DNA from: an uncultured Marinifilum sp.
Lineage (GTDB): Bacteria > Bacteroidota > Bacteroidia > Bacteroidales > Marinifilaceae
Assembly: GCF_963677195.1 (NCBI RefSeq)
Contig: NZ_OY781918.1
Coordinates: forward strand, 2,220,923 to 2,284,922
Length of the DNA: 64,000 nt
Reading direction: 5' to 3'
The first letter of the stretch is position 1, and each line of letters opens with the position of its first letter. Below the pieces are notes generated by a model. The model was given only the letters and a program-made list of their open reading frames with translations, was not told where the DNA came from and ran no database searches. Shown here one piece after another: positions 16,456-26,352 of this stretch. A program made the position numbers and the translations under genes.

Positions 16456-17739
16456 ATGAAGCATTTCGAAGTAGTTACCACAATTGGATTGGGGTATATT
16501 GGACTTCCTACGGCCTCACTTATTGCTAAAAGTGGGATTCGTGTGTATGGGGTAGATATAAATCCGAAAGTTGTCGAAGCCGTAAATCAGGGAAAAATAA
16601 TTATTGTAGAGCCTGATTTAGAAGAGCTTGTAAGGCAAGTTGTTGAAAATAATTATTTATCCGCCCATACAGAACCCATGGAAGCTGATGTTTATACAAT
16701 AGCAGTTCCAACTCCTTTTAAAGGCAATCATGAGCCTGATATTTCTTACGTGATTAAGGCTGCTAATTCTGTAATTCCTTTATTAAAAGAGGGCGATTTA
16801 TTTATTATTGAATCGACATCTCCGGTTGGAACCACCGAAAAGGTGCAGAATTTAATTTATTCTGTGCGTCCCGATTTAGAGAATAAAATATACATCGCAT
16901 ATTGTCCGGAACGCGTTTTACCTGGGAATATTATTTACGAACTAGAAAATAATGATAGAGTAATTGGCGGAATTAATGAAGAATCGACCGAAATGGCCTG
17001 CGAATTTTTTAGGCAATTTGTAATTGGTGAATTGCATAAAACCGATTCACGTACTGCAGAAATGTGCAAATTGGTAGAGAATTCCTCCAGAGATGTGCAA
17101 ATTGCTTTTGCCAACGAACTTTCTATTATTTGCGAAAAGGCCGGTATTAATGTTTGGAAACTTATAGAATTAGCGAACCGACATCCAAGGGTTAATATTC
17201 TAAATCCTGGTTGTGGAGTAGGAGGACATTGTATTGCGGTAGATCCTTACTTTATTGTTTCGGAATATCCGCTGGAAAGCAGAATTATTGGTAAAGCTCG
17301 TGAAATTAATAATTACAAGACTTTTTGGTGTGTAGAAAAAATTAGAAATGCCCGATTAGAATTTAAAATTACCCATGCTTACGATCCAAAAATTGCAATA
17401 ATGGGGATGGCTTTTAAGCCTAATATTGATGATTTAAGAGAGTCTCCAGCGCAGTACATTGCCAAAAAAGTGATAGATGAAGGATACAATGAAGTAATGG
17501 TGGTTGAGCCTAATATTAGCAATCATGAAGAATATACATTAACCAATTTTAAATTGGCATTTGGAGAAGCTGATATTGTAATTTATCTGGTGGCTCACGA
17601 TGAGTTTAAACTCTTACCCTTTACCAGAGAAAAATTAATTCTCGATTTTTGTGGGGTTACCCGATATCAGGATAAGGTCTCAGAAGAAGTTTATGTTGAG
17701 GCTGTAAAGTTTAACTCAATAAGAAATAAAATTCTCTAA
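16456..17739 (+). CDS. wecC: UDP-N-acetyl-D-mannosamine dehydrogenase
   Basis: Oxidises UDP-ManNAc to UDP-ManNAcA with NAD in two steps. 427 residues. The N-terminal Rossmann fold starts TIGLGYIGLPTASLIAKSG. The central domain has FIIESTSPVGTTEKV and YCPERVLPG. The catalytic Cys lies in NPGCGVGGHCIAVDPYF (motif GGHCIAVDP), and the C-terminal UDP-binding domain contains GMAFKPNIDDLRESPA. The gene follows the antiterminator by 18 bp and precedes wecB, so the pair supplies UDP-ManNAcA to this locus. WecC is favoured over other UDP-sugar dehydrogenases because of that pairing and the GGHCIAVDP form. Confidence 0.93.
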   Translation: MKHFEVVTTIGLGYIGLPTASLIAKSGIRVYGVDINPKVVEAVNQGKIIIVEPDLEELVRQVVENNYLSAHTEPMEADVYTIAVPTPFKGNHEPDISYVIKAANSVIPLLKEGDLFIIESTSPVGTTEKVQNLIYSVRPDLENKIYIAYCPERVLPGNIIYELENNDRVIGGINEESTEMACEFFRQFVIGELHKTDSRTAEMCKLVENSSRDVQIAFANELSIICEKAGINVWKLIELANRHPRVNILNPGCGVGGHCIAVDPYFIVSEYPLESRIIGKAREINNYKTFWCVEKIRNARLEFKITHAYDPKIAIMGMAFKPNIDDLRESPAQYIAKKVIDEGYNEVMVVEPNISNHEEYTLTNFKLAFGEADIVIYLVAHDEFKLLPFTREKLILDFCGVTRYQDKVSEEVYVEAVKFNSIRNKIL

Positions 17740-17810
17740 TAAGCTCTAGTTTATAATCTTACATAGATTTTATTCTTGTTTAAAAAGTTTCAATTTTAAT
17801 CTTTTTTCTT

Positions 17811-19034
17811 ATGGATGCTAGTAATAAATATCGTGTATTATTGGTATTTGGAACCCGACCTGAAGCTATAAAAATGGCTCCTTTGGTAAAAGAGTTTCAA
17901 AAATATACCGAAGAATTTGAAACGGTTGTTTGTGTAACCGGCCAACATCGCGAAATGTTAGATCAGGTATTAAACTTATTTGAAATAGTTCCCGATTACG
18001 ATTTGCAAATTATGAAATCGGGACAGGATTTATATGATATTTCGGGAAAAGTTTTATTAGGAATGAGAGATGTTTTAAAAGAAGTAAAACCCGATTTAGT
18101 GCTTGTGCACGGCGATACAACGAGCTCTTCAATTACTGCTTTGGCTGCATATTACCAGCAAATTTCTGTTGCTCATGTCGAAGCAGGATTGCGAACTTTT
18201 AATCTGTATTCACCGTGGCCCGAAGAAGCTAATCGGCAGATTACAGGACGTTTGGCACAATGGCATTTTGCTCCTACCATAATGGCTCAAAAAAATTTAT
18301 TAGATGAGGGAATCAGTAAAAACAGAATTATTGTAACAGGAAATACTGTAATTGATGCTCTTCAGTTAACATTAACAAAAATTCATCGATCGTCGCGCGT
18401 GGTAATGAATATTGTAAATGCTTTGCAAGCTAAAGGAATACCAACAGGTTTGGTTGCCGAATGGGTATATCGTACCAGAAAAATGGTGTTGATAACAGGG
18501 CATAGAAGAGAAAATTTTGGGCGAGGATTTATGAATATATGTGAGTCTGTTAAGTTTCTGGCTAATAAATATCCTGATGTTGATTTTGTATATCCAGTTC
18601 ATTTAAATCCGAACGTTCAAAAGCCTGTTTACGATATTCTAGGAGATGATTTAGCAAATGGCACAGAGAAGAGTAAAAATATTTACTTAATCGATCCTGT
18701 TGATTATTTGCCTTTTGTGTATCTAATGAATTTGTCTCATATCATATTAACCGATTCGGGAGGAATTCAAGAGGAAGCTCCTTTTTTAGGAAAGCCAGTT
18801 TTGGTAATGAGAGATACCACAGAGCGTCCCGAAGCCTTAAACGCAGGAACAGTAAAGTTAGTAGGCACCGATTCTCAAAAAATTATTGAATCGGTAGAAT
18901 TTCTTTTTGCCGAAGAACTTACTTACCGAAAAATGGCTCAGGCTATTAATCCTTACGGAGATGGTAAGGCATGCATTCGAATTGTTCAGGAAATTAAAAA
19001 ATCATTAGAAGTTAAAGAGCGAGGAGTTGCCTAG
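17811..19034 (+). CDS. wecB: UDP-N-acetylglucosamine 2-epimerase
   Basis: Interconverts UDP-GlcNAc and UDP-ManNAc, feeding WecC next to it. 407 residues, slightly longer than the usual 375-380 because of an insertion near residues 185-215. Family motifs: VFGTRPEAIKMAPLV at the start, VTGQHREMLDQVL, VHGDTTSS, HVEAGLRTF, PEEANR, TGHRRENFG, YPVHLNPNV and TDSGGIQEEAPFLGKPVLVMRDTTERPE. All the expected UDP-binding and catalytic residues (Asp, Glu, His) are there. The next gene, wzx, begins 4 bp downstream. Confidence 0.95.
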   Translation: MDASNKYRVLLVFGTRPEAIKMAPLVKEFQKYTEEFETVVCVTGQHREMLDQVLNLFEIVPDYDLQIMKSGQDLYDISGKVLLGMRDVLKEVKPDLVLVHGDTTSSSITALAAYYQQISVAHVEAGLRTFNLYSPWPEEANRQITGRLAQWHFAPTIMAQKNLLDEGISKNRIIVTGNTVIDALQLTLTKIHRSSRVVMNIVNALQAKGIPTGLVAEWVYRTRKMVLITGHRRENFGRGFMNICESVKFLANKYPDVDFVYPVHLNPNVQKPVYDILGDDLANGTEKSKNIYLIDPVDYLPFVYLMNLSHIILTDSGGIQEEAPFLGKPVLVMRDTTERPEALNAGTVKLVGTDSQKIIESVEFLFAEELTYRKMAQAINPYGDGKACIRIVQEIKKSLEVKERGVA

Positions 19035-19037
19035 AGT

Positions 19038-20498
19038 ATGTCCGATTTAAAAAGCCAAACCATAAAAGGTGTTTTTTGGAGTTTTATTGAAAAGTTTGGA
19101 AGTCAGTTTATTTTACTGATATCACAAATTGTTTTAGCAAGATTGCTTGAACCGGAAGATTTTGGTTTGTTGGGAATGATTGCCATATTTATAGCAATAT
19201 CTCAGGCTTTTATTGATAGTGGTTTCGATAATGCTTTGATTCAAAAAAAGAATCCCACACAAGTTGATTTTTCCACCGTCTTTTTTTTTAATATCAGCAT
19301 AGCTGCTGTTTTGTACCTTATTTTATTTTTAGCAGCTCCACTTATTGCTGATTTTTTTAGATCTCCGCAATTGTTAAATTTAACAAGAGTTGTTTGCTTA
19401 ATATTAATAATTAATTCGTTTGGACTCATTCAATTTGTAAAGTTCAAAATTGATATGGACTTTAGAACCATAGCTCAGGTTGTGGTAATTGCAAATCTAT
19501 TTTCGGCAATAATCGGAATCTCAATGGCACTCATGAATTTTGGTGTTTGGGCATTAGTCGGACAAATTTTGTCAATGTATTTTTTCAGAACTTTATTGTT
19601 TTGGTTTAAAAGTACCTGGAAACCTTCTTTTGTATTCTCTATTCAATCGTTTAAGGGGCTGTTTAATTTTGGTTCGAAGTTACTTTTATCTGGATTAATT
19701 AATCAAACATTCGAGAACATTTACTTATTGGTAATTGGCCGGATGTTTTCGGCTACAGCCCTTGGGTTTTATGATCAGGCAAGAAAGTTTCAGCAAGTTC
19801 CTGTTGCAACATTGGCGCAAGTAGTCGGGAATGTTACTTTTCCAGCTTTTTCGAAAATTCAGGACGAAAATGAGCGCCTTCGTATTGGCTTTAGCAAACT
19901 TATAAAACTATTGGTTTTTATAAATTTTCCTCTTATGATTGGATTGGCAGTAATGGCTGATCCCTTATTAATTGTAATTCTGGGTGCCAAATGGCAGCCT
20001 GCAGTTCCTTATTTTCAGTTGTTATGTGTTGCCGGAATGATTTATACGGTACACTCTTCTAATCTTAACATTTTAAAGGTAAAAGGTCGTTCTGATTTAT
20101 TTCTTTATCTGGAAATAATTAAAAAAGGAATTGTAGTTCTTGCCATTGCTGTTGGATTACGATGGGGAATTATTGGCTTGATATTGGGGCAGATATTTAC
20201 CTCATTTGTAAGCTTTTTTATAAATGCATTTTTTACCGGGAAATTAATTTCCTATACAATATCAGATCAATTAAAAGACATGAGTCAGGCATTCCTGATT
20301 ACGATTCTTACAGCTGCTGTAATGAGTCTTGGTTGGTTAATTCAAAATCAAATTTTAACTCTCTTATATCAGATACTTAGCGGTATCGGTACGTATTTTC
20401 TACTAGCTTTTATTACAAAACAAGAAGCTATTAGCGATGGTTTATTAATTCTTAAAGAACTAATGCCAAAACAAAGATGGAAAAAAGTAAAATCCTAG
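19038..20498 (+). CDS. Wzx-type polysaccharide flippase (MATE-like)
   Basis: Moves undecaprenyl-PP-linked repeat units across the inner membrane. 486 residues with 12-14 hydrophobic helices. It belongs to the WzxC-like branch of the MOP superfamily, judging from its opening KGVFWSFIEKFGSQF, LARLLEPEDFGLLGMIAIF and SGFDNALIQKKNPTQVDFSTVFFFN. It starts 3 bp after wecB and its last 22 bp overlap the next gene, so it is translationally coupled to both. The start ATG 19038 directly precedes the typical amphipathic N-terminus. Confidence 0.9.
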   Translation: MSDLKSQTIKGVFWSFIEKFGSQFILLISQIVLARLLEPEDFGLLGMIAIFIAISQAFIDSGFDNALIQKKNPTQVDFSTVFFFNISIAAVLYLILFLAAPLIADFFRSPQLLNLTRVVCLILIINSFGLIQFVKFKIDMDFRTIAQVVVIANLFSAIIGISMALMNFGVWALVGQILSMYFFRTLLFWFKSTWKPSFVFSIQSFKGLFNFGSKLLLSGLINQTFENIYLLVIGRMFSATALGFYDQARKFQQVPVATLAQVVGNVTFPAFSKIQDENERLRIGFSKLIKLLVFINFPLMIGLAVMADPLLIVILGAKWQPAVPYFQLLCVAGMIYTVHSSNLNILKVKGRSDLFLYLEIIKKGIVVLAIAVGLRWGIIGLILGQIFTSFVSFFINAFFTGKLISYTISDQLKDMSQAFLITILTAAVMSLGWLIQNQILTLLYQILSGIGTYFLLAFITKQEAISDGLLILKELMPKQRWKKVKS

Positions 20499-21658
20499 TA
20501 ACCAGACCTCAATTGCCTCCTTTAAATGAGTTTATTCCCCTTTTAGCTGATATTTGGGAAAGTAGATGGTTGACAAATAATGGCAAATATCATCAGGAAT
20601 TTGAGAAAGCATTGGCACATTATTTAGGTGTTCCCTATGTTTGTTTATTTGCAAACGGAACATTGGCTTTAATGGCTGCCTTACAATGTTTACGAATAAA
20701 AGGTGAGGTAATTACTACCCCCTATAGTTTTGTAGCTACTACTCATTCGCTCAAATGGAATGATATAAAACCAGTTTTTGTAGACATAGAACCAGATTAC
20801 TGTAATTTAGATCCTGCAAAAATTGAAGCAGCAATAAGTCCGCAAACAACAGCAATTTTACCTGTACATGTTTATGGTAATCCTTGTGCTGTTGATCAGA
20901 TTCAGAATCTTGCTGATATATACGGATTAAAAGTAATTTATGATGCAGCTCATGCTTTTGGGGTTCGTAAAAATGGTTCAAGCATATTTAATTATGGCGA
21001 CTTATCAATTGTTAGTTTTCATGCTACTAAAGTTTTTAATACAGTTGAAGGAGGAGCAATAATTTGCCATGATATAAAAACAAAAAAAAGAATCGACTAT
21101 CTTAAAAATTTTGGTATTGCGAATGAAACAACTGTAATAGGGCCAGGAATTAATGCTAAAATGAACGAATTGCAAGCTGCCTATGGATTATTACAATTGA
21201 AATATTTTGATACCGTAATTGATGCTCGCAAATACATTACCGATAAATATAAGAAAGGTTTGCAAAGTATTGCTGGCATACGTTTTTTGGATGTTGCCAA
21301 TGATGTAGATTATAATTATGCTTATTTCCCTGTTTTTATTGATGAATTACAGTTCGGACAAAGCCGAGATGCTGTGTTCGAAGAGCTTAAAAAACATGAT
21401 ATTTTTGCGCGCAGGTATTTTTATCCACTAATTAGCGAATTTCCAACCTACCGAAGCTTACCATCTGCAAAAGGATTAAATGTAGCACATGAAATGTCGA
21501 GACAAATTATCTGCTTGCCACTTTATCCGGACCTACCCGATGAGATTGTTGATTTAATAATTTCTATAATAGAGAATATGTCGGAAGTGTCTGCAGCCAA
21601 AATATCGGTTAATGTTTTAAGTGATTTAAACAGGAATCATGATCTTCATAAAAAGTAA
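20477..21658 (+). CDS. DegT/DnrJ/EryC1/StrS-family sugar aminotransferase
   Basis: A PLP enzyme that would transaminate a nucleotide keto-sugar. 393 residues. Fold type I features: GKYHQEFEKALAHYLGV, FANGTLALMAAL (phosphate-binding), PYSFVATTHSLKWNDIKPVFVDIE, DAAHAFGV and the PLP lysine Lys185 in FHATKVFNTVEGGAI. It overlaps the wzx gene by 22 bp. The keto-sugar donor (a dehydratase) is not in this locus, so the substrate must come from elsewhere. Alternatively the protein is a non-sugar member of the family. Confidence 0.9.
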   Translation: MEKSKILVTRPQLPPLNEFIPLLADIWESRWLTNNGKYHQEFEKALAHYLGVPYVCLFANGTLALMAALQCLRIKGEVITTPYSFVATTHSLKWNDIKPVFVDIEPDYCNLDPAKIEAAISPQTTAILPVHVYGNPCAVDQIQNLADIYGLKVIYDAAHAFGVRKNGSSIFNYGDLSIVSFHATKVFNTVEGGAIICHDIKTKKRIDYLKNFGIANETTVIGPGINAKMNELQAAYGLLQLKYFDTVIDARKYITDKYKKGLQSIAGIRFLDVANDVDYNYAYFPVFIDELQFGQSRDAVFEELKKHDIFARRYFYPLISEFPTYRSLPSAKGLNVAHEMSRQIICLPLYPDLPDEIVDLIISIIENMSEVSAAKISVNVLSDLNRNHDLHKK

Positions 21659-21695
21659 GCTCAATCATATTATTGATATTTTTTTATAAATAGCT

Positions 21696-22658
21696 ATGGA
21701 AAAACCATTGGTGAGTGTTAAAACAATAACTTACAATCATCAGGAATACATTGCCCAGTGTATAGAAGGTGTTATGAAACAGAAAACGAACTTCTCATTT
21801 GAATATATTATTGCAGAAGATTGTAGTACCGATCATACCTTGAAAATTGTTAAGGAGTATGCTAATAAATATCCTGAAATTATAAAAGTAATAAGCAGCG
21901 ATAATAATGTTGGAGCATGCGAGAATGATCACCGATCGGAATTGGCATGCAGAGGAAAATATGTAGCATTATGCGAAGGTGATGATTACTGGACGGACCC
22001 TTTTAAATTACAAAAACAGATTGATTTTTTGCAGGCCAATCCTGATTATGGCCTAGTACATTCTAGTTTCTCTTGTTTAACAGATAAAAAAATACTTGAA
22101 GATGTGTGTGGGAGTAAAATGGTTCCAACAGGTAATATATTAGCCAGTTTAATTAAAGGAAACTGTATTGCTACGGGAACGGTGTGCGTACGAAACGATT
22201 TGTTAAAAAAAATTAGAATAGGTGAAATTATAAAAAAACAGAATTGGGGAATGGGCGATTATCCTTTGTGGATAGAAATTGCAGCCCTGTCGAAAATAGG
22301 ATATATTTCTGATGTAACTTCGGTGTATAGAGTTCATTTTGGATCGATAACACATGGTTTAAATTGGGAAGGTGAATATAAATTTTTTATGGATCGCTAT
22401 CGAATAAAAAGATATTATGCCAAAAAATATAAACAAGAAAATATTTTGCCTTTTATTGATGAGATGTACCATAGAGAGTTACTTAAATATGCCATTTTTT
22501 TAAGAGATAAAAAGCTTAGAAATAATTGTATTAGCTACTTCGAAAAAGCGAAAACATTAAAGGATTTACCCTTTTTATGTTTCTCTAAATTTTCTTTTCT
22601 AGATTCCATTTTTGAGTTTATATATCGCTCAAAAAAACGTTTTATAGCAAGTGTTTAG
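21696..22658 (+). CDS. Glycosyltransferase family 2 (copy 1)
   Basis: Transfers a sugar from a nucleotide donor to the growing repeat unit. 320 residues, GT-A fold: VSVKTITYNHQEYIAQCIEGV, EYIIAEDCSTDHTL and GKYVALCEGDDYWTD, where GDDYW contains the DxD-like metal site. The C-terminal half is specific to this subfamily (MGDYPLWIEIA, YKFFMDRYRIKRYYAKKY). It closely resembles the GT2 at 30821-31789, so the two are paralogues within the same locus. Acceptor and donor cannot be deduced. Confidence 0.9.
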   Translation: MEKPLVSVKTITYNHQEYIAQCIEGVMKQKTNFSFEYIIAEDCSTDHTLKIVKEYANKYPEIIKVISSDNNVGACENDHRSELACRGKYVALCEGDDYWTDPFKLQKQIDFLQANPDYGLVHSSFSCLTDKKILEDVCGSKMVPTGNILASLIKGNCIATGTVCVRNDLLKKIRIGEIIKKQNWGMGDYPLWIEIAALSKIGYISDVTSVYRVHFGSITHGLNWEGEYKFFMDRYRIKRYYAKKYKQENILPFIDEMYHRELLKYAIFLRDKKLRNNCISYFEKAKTLKDLPFLCFSKFSFLDSIFEFIYRSKKRFIASV

Positions 22659-22700
22659 CTCAAACAAGATATTTTATAAAAATATATAATTCGGAGAATT

Positions 22701-23906
22701 ATGATTGATAGGAAGAAAAAATTGTTAATGCTTGGCGGTTCGCCTTTTCAAATTCCCTGTATTAAGTATGCAAAATCAGAAGGGTATTGTGTAATTACCT
22801 GTGATTATTGTCCTGATAATCCTGGGCATAAATATGCTGATGAATATTATAATGTAAGCACTACCAATTTACAGTCGGTACTAAACTTATCCAGAAAGCT
22901 GGAAATTGATGGGATATTGGCTTATGCATCGGATCCGGCAGCTCCTACAGCAGCTTATGTTGCCGAAAAAATGGGCTTGCCAGGAAATCCATATAAATCT
23001 GTAAAAATATTATCAGAGAAAGATCTGTATCGTAGTTTTTTAAGACAGAATAATTTTAATACCCCTTGGTATGGAGGGTTTAATACCTTAAAGGAATTTG
23101 CAAAATCTTCATCTCAGTTTTCTTATCCTGTTTTGGTTAAACCTGTAGATTCGAGTGGAAGTAAGGGAATTTCGGCAGTCAATGATTTTTGGGAAATGGA
23201 TAAAGCAATTAATTATGCCATTAAATTTTCCCGATCGAAAAGGTTTATTGTTGAAGAGTTTATAGAGAAGAAATATCCTCAGCTCGATGGAGATATTTTT
23301 GTTTATGATGGAAAAATTATTGCCTATTATTTGGGCGATCAGCGCAATGATGTTGCTGTTAATCCTTTTGTTCCTTCTAGTATAAATTATCCTTCACTAC
23401 TTCCGCAATGGGTGCACGACACAATAAAAGCAGATTTACAACGGGCAATTGATTTATTGAAAATTAAAATGGGTGGTTTTAATATTGAAGTAATTGTAAA
23501 TGAGAACGATGAGGTTTATCTTATTGAAATGGGTGCAAGAAATGGAGGAAACTGTATTCCTGAGATTATTAAATGTGCCAGTAATGTTGATATGATAAAA
23601 ATGAGCGTGGATACATGTATGGGGTTAGAACCAAACATATTAGAGCAAAAGCTAATCGATAGCTTTTATACAACTTATGTAATACATTCAAATAAAGATG
23701 GACATTTCAAATCTGTAGAGTTGGATGATGTCATTTCTAAATATGTATTAGATGTAAAATTAATGGTTCAGGAAGGAGAAGAAGTTTTAAAGTTTAATGG
23801 TTCGAATTGTACTGTTGGAGTTGGTTTACTCGAATTTCCCGATTTACAAGTGCGAAATCAAATGATGGATAATATAGAACAATTAATAAGAGTAGAACTC
23901 GAGTAA
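22701..23906 (+). CDS. ATP-grasp ligase
   Basis: A carboxylate-amine ligase of the ATP-grasp superfamily, 401 residues. The N-terminal Rossmann-like pre-ATP-grasp domain has LLMLGGSPFQIPCIKYAKSEG. The ATP-grasp core has YPVLVKPVDSSGSKGI (Gly-rich loop), FIVEEFIE and, near residue 280, IEMGARNGGNCIPEI with Glu/Asn metal ligands. It resembles PurT/PurK- and carbamoyl-phosphate-type proteins, but nothing points to purine synthesis. In this polysaccharide locus it most likely attaches an amino acid or another amine to a sugar acid such as ManNAcA. That role is inferred. Confidence 0.85.
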   Translation: MIDRKKKLLMLGGSPFQIPCIKYAKSEGYCVITCDYCPDNPGHKYADEYYNVSTTNLQSVLNLSRKLEIDGILAYASDPAAPTAAYVAEKMGLPGNPYKSVKILSEKDLYRSFLRQNNFNTPWYGGFNTLKEFAKSSSQFSYPVLVKPVDSSGSKGISAVNDFWEMDKAINYAIKFSRSKRFIVEEFIEKKYPQLDGDIFVYDGKIIAYYLGDQRNDVAVNPFVPSSINYPSLLPQWVHDTIKADLQRAIDLLKIKMGGFNIEVIVNENDEVYLIEMGARNGGNCIPEIIKCASNVDMIKMSVDTCMGLEPNILEQKLIDSFYTTYVIHSNKDGHFKSVELDDVISKYVLDVKLMVQEGEEVLKFNGSNCTVGVGLLEFPDLQVRNQMMDNIEQLIRVELE

Positions 23907-23913
23907 TTACAAA

Positions 23914-25143
23914 ATGAAGTATATAAAAATAGGATTTCTATTCCTGATTTTTTTTATAGCATTTTATCTTAAAAGCTTTACAATTGGAGGCTTCGAATTG
24001 GTTTATGTCTGGAAACTACCTTTACTTTTTTATTTGATATATCAGCTTGTCGGTCAGGAAACAAAATATGCATTTCTTGTGTTGGGTTATGCTTTTGCCA
24101 TTAAAAATATTATTAATGTTTCATTTTTTGATTTTCCCCTAGATACATTCATAAATTTTATAAAATACATGAGTATACCCTTATTTGCTCACTGGATTTT
24201 GTTAAATATTAATAGCCTTAAATCTTTACAAATATTGCGTATTGTTCCTGTATATCTGTCTGTGTTTTTTATTATTAGTAATGTTCCTTTTTACCTGGGA
24301 ATAATTTCTGCTCCAGTTCAAACTATGATGTGGCTGGAAGATTTTCAGATAGATGGATTAATAGGGATTTTAGGAGCTGCACATTATTCTTCGGTTGTTT
24401 TAGCTGTATCGTCGGTAATCTTACTCGAGTTTTTAATGAAAAAAAGAGCAAGTGGCTTAGTAAATCTCCTTGTAATTTTTGTGCTTTTGTTGGGTTTGTT
24501 TTTTCTATTTAAAACCTACGCAAGAACAGGATGGTTGATGTTTGTACTTGGATCTTTTGTGCTGTTTATTCGGAATATATCGTTTAAGAATATGGGTAAA
24601 ATAGCTATTGTTTCTATGGTATTAATAGGTGGCTTATTTTTCCTATTTCAAACAAATGAGGGATTTCGACGAAGAGTTTTAGACGAACGAGCAGGTCAGG
24701 AAGAACAATCAACCTATGAAACAGTTGGTTCGGGAAGGCTTAAAATTGCAGAAATATATCTTGAAAATTTATATGAGAGTAATTTTCTTACCTATTTAAT
24801 TGGTATGGGTATGGAAGAATCGATTCTTAGGTTCGAGAAAAAAGATGGGACTCCTCTTTTTGCGCACAATGGATTTATTCAAACACTTGTAGATAATGGT
24901 CTTATTGGTTTTGCATTGTATTTGATGTTTTTGATATTAATTTATCAGGCCATTTCTAAATCCGAGAGTAGTCATAATCAATTGGCTGTGGCGATCTTTT
25001 TTATGTTTATATCATGTCTGGCTACTCAGCAGGCAAATTACTTTTTACTCGATGTTTTTCTGTCTGTATATATTGGCATAGTACTTATCGAAGATCGTAT
25101 TAATTTACATGTTTATTATCAAAAAAAATCAAAACTAAATTAG
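23914..25143 (+). CDS. O-antigen polymerase/ligase-like membrane protein (Wzy candidate)
   Basis: 409 residues with about ten to twelve hydrophobic helices, starting directly with YIKIGFLFLIFFIAFYL. A large loop near residues 245-300 carries RRRVLDERAGQ, GSGRLKIAEIYLENLYES and LFAHNGFIQTLVDNGLIGF. The HNGFIQxLVDxGLIG stretch is characteristic of the Wzy/WaaL (O-antigen ligase) superfamily. It follows the ATP-grasp gene by 7 bp. As the only protein of this type in a Wzx/Wzc locus it is the natural candidate for polymerising repeat units in the periplasm. Confidence 0.85.
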   Translation: MKYIKIGFLFLIFFIAFYLKSFTIGGFELVYVWKLPLLFYLIYQLVGQETKYAFLVLGYAFAIKNIINVSFFDFPLDTFINFIKYMSIPLFAHWILLNINSLKSLQILRIVPVYLSVFFIISNVPFYLGIISAPVQTMMWLEDFQIDGLIGILGAAHYSSVVLAVSSVILLEFLMKKRASGLVNLLVIFVLLLGLFFLFKTYARTGWLMFVLGSFVLFIRNISFKNMGKIAIVSMVLIGGLFFLFQTNEGFRRRVLDERAGQEEQSTYETVGSGRLKIAEIYLENLYESNFLTYLIGMGMEESILRFEKKDGTPLFAHNGFIQTLVDNGLIGFALYLMFLILIYQAISKSESSHNQLAVAIFFMFISCLATQQANYFLLDVFLSVYIGIVLIEDRINLHVYYQKKSKLN

Positions 25144-25199
25144 TATCTAATTAAAAACTTATTCGTTTTATAGTGCTTTTGTTTTAGAGTTTTACTGAA

Positions 25200-25216
25200 A
25201 AACTTGATGCAAGTTT
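25200..25216 (+). repeat. Small hairpin between the polymerase and acyltransferase genes
   Basis: AAACTTG (25200-25206) / CAAGTTT (25210-25216), three-base loop, followed by only a weak T stretch. It could attenuate the operon slightly; weak signal. Confidence 0.25.
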
Positions 25217-25275
25217 ATTCGTAAATTTATTGTAAAATCTCCGTTTATTTTATTTATCAATATAATTAAAAGGCA

Positions 25276-26352
25276 ATGTATACTTTTCAATTTATTTCAT
25301 TAAGTGAACTGGGGCAGGTAGAGTATAAAGGGGAATTTCCTAGTTGTCAATATAAGTGGATAAAAGATTGGTATTCAGTTTTTAAAAATGTTGAAAATAA
25401 TGTTATAGGTTATAAGAAAAAGCCTTATATAATTGCTGCTTATGCAAATAATACTTTGGTAGCTATTGTTCCATTGGTTAAGTTATGCAGGGTTTATTGT
25501 AGGTGCATTCATTTAGAATTTATTGAATTTTTAGATCAACAATGGAGTAGTATGGGAAATGATATTATATCCGTTAAATCTTTACAGCATAGTTTTGTAG
25601 ATGAACTAATTCACTGGATTGAAAAGAATATCAACTATCACTTTATTTTCCTGAAATATTTACCAAAATCGACCATATTAAAAGAAAAGTATAAAATGTA
25701 TCATTATTCTGGAATTCCGTTCATACCTATTTCTAAATATCAAGATTATCAGGATTTTAGAATGAGAGGTTATAAGAAAAGATTCCGGAAGCAATTGGAT
25801 AGAACTTACCGAAAAATAGAAAGAGATGGTTTTTCTTTTGATTTATCGTTTGAAGATGTAAACGAAACCAATTTTGAAGATATTAAAAGAATTTCCAGGA
25901 CAAAAAAACTTGATGGGAAAGGTTTTTTGTATGGAGACTCTAAAAAGGAAGAGTTTTATTTGAAACTGTTTAAGCATTATTCTTCTAAAGTTGTACTCGT
26001 TAAATTCAATAATCAGCCTGTAGCCTATGTTGTTAATATTGAGTGTAATGGTGTTAGAATAGGTGTAGATTGTGCTTTTGATAGAGAGTATCGTACATAT
26101 GGCGTAGGTATACAGTGTATGAATGGTAATATTAAGCATAGTTTTACTGCTAAAAATGAACAGTTTTCTTTTGGTGATGGATTAGATCCTTATAAATTTC
26201 AATTTACACATTGTGCAGAACCTCTTTATATGTGTTTTGATTTTAAATACAGTTTCAAATCTTTGCTTGCTTTGCCTTTTTTAATGTATCTGATAAATAA
26301 GAAAGATAAAGAGGTTTATAATCAGCTTCAAAAAGTAGATTGTAATGAGTAG
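25276..26352 (+). CDS. BioF2-like/FemAB-type GNAT acyltransferase (copy 1)
   Basis: 358 residues of the Acetyltransf_6 (BioF2-like) kind, related to FemAB-type aminoacyl transferases. N-terminal half: YIIAAYANNTLVAIVPLVKL. Middle: LDQQWSSMGNDII. C-terminal GNAT-like core: GYKKRFRKQLDRTYRKIERDG, then VVLVKFNNQPVAYVVNIECNGVRIGVDCAFDREYRTYGVG and GDGLDPYKFQFTHC. Likely acylates an amino sugar or other group in the polysaccharide. A clear paralogue lies at 31832-32914. Its last 8 bp overlap the deacetylase gene, so the two are coupled. Confidence 0.82.
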   Translation: MYTFQFISLSELGQVEYKGEFPSCQYKWIKDWYSVFKNVENNVIGYKKKPYIIAAYANNTLVAIVPLVKLCRVYCRCIHLEFIEFLDQQWSSMGNDIISVKSLQHSFVDELIHWIEKNINYHFIFLKYLPKSTILKEKYKMYHYSGIPFIPISKYQDYQDFRMRGYKKRFRKQLDRTYRKIERDGFSFDLSFEDVNETNFEDIKRISRTKKLDGKGFLYGDSKKEEFYLKLFKHYSSKVVLVKFNNQPVAYVVNIECNGVRIGVDCAFDREYRTYGVGIQCMNGNIKHSFTAKNEQFSFGDGLDPYKFQFTHCAEPLYMCFDFKYSFKSLLALPFLMYLINKKDKEVYNQLQKVDCNE